Positions 61,216 to 64,000 of a stretch of DNA of 64,000 nt are shown here, in pieces. Numbering within the stretch: the first letter of the stretch is position 1; the number at the start of each line of letters is the position of its first letter. The stretch lies in contig NC_058337.1 in assembly GCF_905475395.1 (NCBI RefSeq), positions 90,080,368 through 90,144,367 on the forward strand. The letters run 5' to 3'. The stretch comes from Chrysoperla carnea (lineage: Eukaryota; Arthropoda; Insecta; Neuroptera; Chrysopidae). The notes under the pieces are model-generated. The model had not been told where the DNA came from and ran no database searches. It saw only the letters and a program-made list of their open reading frames with translations. The position numbers and the translations under genes are program-made.

Positions 61216-61914
61216 TTGTATTGTAGGAACAACCATACCAATTTTACCAATCTCTTGAATTTGTTTCTCCGTTTGTATAATGCCACTGGGCTATAAGTAC
61301 TCCATAAGTAAAAATTCGATTCTCATTTTAATCATCGCTAATTTCATTATAGAACCACAACTCGACCATTGCAATTGCATGAGTGTGACAATGCCAACAT
61401 TAATTCAAAAAAAGGAAGTTTTATAAAAACTTCAAGGCACAATTTAGATGAATAATTCGACTGCCTGACTAATATATAAATAAAACAGATCGTTTAATTT
61501 ATTCAAGTAACAATTTATAAACGTAATTTAACCTCAACATATTTCAAATAATATCAACTGATAATATCAAATGAAAAGCATATAATATATACATAATGGT
61601 CATTATCTATAAATATAATATACTTGATTTTATGATACTGTATTTAATTACTGAAGTGAATCAATATGTAAGATCTAAAATGAATTTTCTTTGAATTAAG
61701 GATTTAATAATCTATATAACAAGAAAATTTGATATTTCAAACGTATTTGTACAAAATGTTACAACTAAGTATCAAGTTTCCATATAATAATACTTTATTG
61801 TATTTGGCAAAGTTTGATTGAAAACTTTCAAGTTTCCTAGATAAAATAATATATATTGCTCATCATATTTTGCATGCGTTTTTCTATGATATTGTTTTAT
61901 AAAAAAAGGTGCAT
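61216..61914. other. Spacer, no gene seen
   Basis: AT-rich. Confidence 0.5.
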
Positions 61915-61995
61915 TTTTAACCCCCGAACTAAAAAACGGATGTTATAAGTTTGACCGCTATGTGTATGTGGCTGTGTGTTTGTCTGTCTGTGAAA
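61915..61995 (+). repeat. Dispersed repeat family 3, copy 4
   Basis: aacccccgaactaaaaaacgg, then gatgttataagtttgaccgc, tatgtgtatgtgg and a TGTGTTTGTCTGTC run. Truncated. Confidence 0.8.
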
Positions 61996-62278
61996 AAAAC
62001 TAAAAAATTTGGAAAAAAATCAGTTTGGAAAAAGCATGACATATAAATAATTACTATGGAAAAGAATGGTAAAATTAACCTGATTCAATTCATTTCGAAA
62101 AGTGAAATGGTAAAAAATTAGGTAATTTAAAACAATAATTCAAAAGAACAAAGTCAACTCAAATTTTTAAATTTCAATTAAAATATTTCTAAAAATTTGT
62201 ATCAAAAAATGATATCTCTTTAAGTATCCTTTTCATCTCATCTGATGTCCTTGACCATCATTTTGATATTGATTTAAG

Positions 62279-62395
62279 AAGGTGTGTTATAAGTTTAAAG
62301 TTCTTATCTCTGCGTCTGTGTGATTCTCAGTGGCTTCGTAGCCCCTAAGCGGTCCAACCGACTCGATTGAGAACATTTTATAGCCAATTTTCCAA
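62279..62395 (+). repeat. Dispersed repeat family 3, copy 5 (decayed)
   Basis: aaggtgtgttataagttta, a cttatctctgcgtctgtgtg stretch, ggcttcgtagcccctaagc and ggtccaaccgactcgat follow the family order with many changes. Confidence 0.6.
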
Positions 62396-63215
62396 ATATC
62401 TCAGTTTATATGAATACAGTGCCTACATTAAAACAATATATTATACATTGAAAAATATATTACCATAAGCACGCACTTAGAACGATTATAGGACGTGAAT
62501 ATAATAAACAATTTACTTATTATTTGAGAGACACTGTACCATATGGGCAATAATTATTATTATTATACGATATTCATCTTTTATAAGAAATAGAATATTC
62601 AGAAAATTACAATATCGTTATTGAGAAAAAGAATTTACAGTTGAGCAAATTTTCTTTCTGTGCTTACACATTAAAATTATTTTCTTGAATTAGTTATTAA
62701 TCTTTCATGGTTAATCCATCCTTTCATCATGCCTAAATAATTATAACCTATTTTTTTCAAGCCTGTAGAAAACACCATTGAACTAATACTTTAAAAAAAA
62801 TAAATAGACTCAGTGAGCTTATATGCAAAACAAATAGAATTAAAGAGAAATGAAAATTATGAGAGTATGTATTTAGAATTTATTATATACGAGTTTGAAA
62901 GTCTTCCTGTTATAAAACTTTCATTTCCTAGAGGATCTGTGACGTTATATAGCGGCGGAAAAATACATTGATGAGGATAGATAATATACAAATGTCATAT
63001 ATAGTTTTTATATTCATAGCTTCGAGTATGTTACCAGAGTTATATAACGCCATCGCGACTCCTAATAAAACTTTGCATAAAAGCTTCCAATCAAAATTGG
63101 GTTATCTATATTATTGCTTACTGTCCTAGAATAAAATATCTAAAAAATTAACAGTTTTTCACAAAACAAGCACAAAAAGCTATTTAAAATTTAAATTTCC
63201 TTATATAGATAGATA
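62396..63215. other. Spacer, no gene seen
   Basis: AT-rich, ending in TAGA/GATA microsatellite sequence. Confidence 0.5.
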
Positions 63216-63728
63216 TAAAGATAGATAAAGAAGGTCTTAACAGATTAAGAGATAATCTGAAAAACCAACAATTAAAGGCATGGACCAGCTACGAGGGAGG
63301 GCGAATCGCCAAAAGCCTGTTGGGTGAAGGAAACTCGCTCGGTAACAGAGCCGAGGAGATCTTGAAACTAAACAGAGCTGATATTAGAGTCATCGTAGAG
63401 TTACTCACAGGGCATGATAACCTGAACAAGTTCCAACATCAGATTGGAAAAAGACAATCTCCCACGTGTGACAGATGCGGAGAAAATTCAGAAGAAACAT
63501 CGATCCACCACCGGTTTGGTCCTCCCATAGTAGAACCAGAAGAAATTAGGAAACTCAGCGCTAGGCAGATCCTGTATTTCAGTACATCAGTTGATTATAA
63601 TAGCCACTGAAAAGCGTAGCGGGGATAGAGTACAAGGGTCTATTTGGCTAGGTGCTCTGAACCATTGCTTCGAGGCCCGATGCTCGAGCATGGCCCGCTA
63701 ACCTCCATACCCATACCCCATACCCATA
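63216..63728 (+). mobile_element. 5'-truncated Jockey/R1-like non-LTR retrotransposon
   Basis: An open frame runs from within the GATA repeat (about 63221) to the stop at 63608-63610. Key parts are LRDNLKNQQLKAWTSYEGGR, LKLNRADIRVIVELLTGHDN, a zinc-knuckle-like CDRCGENSEETSIHH and an end LSARQILYFSTSVDY. L-T-G-H, CxxCG...ET..H and a closing L..L.F motif are the usual C-terminus of Jockey/R1-group polyproteins. The last Cys of the knuckle appears replaced (HHRFG). A GC-rich 3' UTR with the palindrome atgctcgagcat ends in short ccatacc repeats (63703-63727). The element is flanked on both sides by TAGA/GATA sequence. Confidence 0.78.
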
Positions 63729-64000
63729 TAGATAGATAGAAGATATTCATTTCACTAATAAAACTTTATTGATTTTCTTTATATTTTCTTCCAGTTATAT
63801 TATTCACGATGGATACAGATATGCCACCGGTAATAATTACCACAAAAGCTACCTTTTTGTTGCAAAAAGCATGAATTTGCTACAAAAAATATGTAGTTAA
63901 AAAAACAAAGTTGACAATGAAGACGTCTCTCTATAAAATTTTAAATACATTTTCCCCTTAGAAAAGAGCCCAGAAGTTTGCTTGTTTTAATTTTCCATTT
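63729..64000. other. AT-rich spacer to window end
   Basis: It starts with the right half of the GATA microsatellite. Nothing else seen. Confidence 0.5.

Overview
The window looks like AT-rich nuclear DNA from an insect. The reasons are: GT/AG introns of insect size, a divergent ionotropic receptor of the arthropod type, a secreted insect-type glycoside hydrolase family 1 gene, and a dense load of Helitrons, MITEs, SINEs and non-LTR retrotransposon remnants separated by long AT-rich spacers. The order cannot be fixed from sequence reading alone, and no bacterial, viral or CRISPR locus was seen.

Layout. 1-1.9 kb is spacer with a TA microsatellite at the edge. 1.9-2.3 kb (minus strand) holds the relic of one Helitron-type protein. 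2499-7816 is a full-length autonomous Helitron with a canonical 5' TC end, a 3' hairpin plus CTAG end, and one large Rep/helicase gene. That gene is broken, or perhaps only mis-sequenced, by one extra A in an A11 run close to its N-terminus. Its 5' region carries a perfect heat shock element array directly upstream of a TATA box. 8-33 kb has no convincing host gene. It holds dispersed repeats in several copies, a non-autonomous Helitron, an RTE-like reverse transcriptase relic, a pogo-like MITE, and several long inverted repeats including one perfect 82-bp palindrome.

33626-38463 (plus) is a three-exon ionotropic receptor gene (615 aa as modelled). Intron 1 contains a repeat that is itself interrupted by a 388-bp inverted-repeat element. 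Intron 2 contains a tRNA-like SINE. 38.5-55 kb is again spacer with remnants, two large fold-back repeats, a tRNA-derived SINE and a 243-bp tandem duplication.

55142-58477 (plus) is a seven-exon GH1 beta-glucosidase/myrosinase-like gene (487 aa) with a signal peptide and both catalytic glutamates. A TA-flanked MITE lies about 140 bp upstream of its start codon, and a ~560-bp dispersed repeat sits in intron 5. 58.5-64 kb holds a second SINE copy, an RTE-like C-terminal fragment and a 5'-truncated non-LTR retrotransposon inserted in a GATA/TAGA microsatellite.

The two host genes (a probable chemoreceptor and a digestive or defensive beta-glucosidase) show no sign of working together. Most of the structure in the window is mobile-element biology. 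I found no clearly new biological system; the best lead is the heat-shock-type promoter inside the autonomous Helitron.
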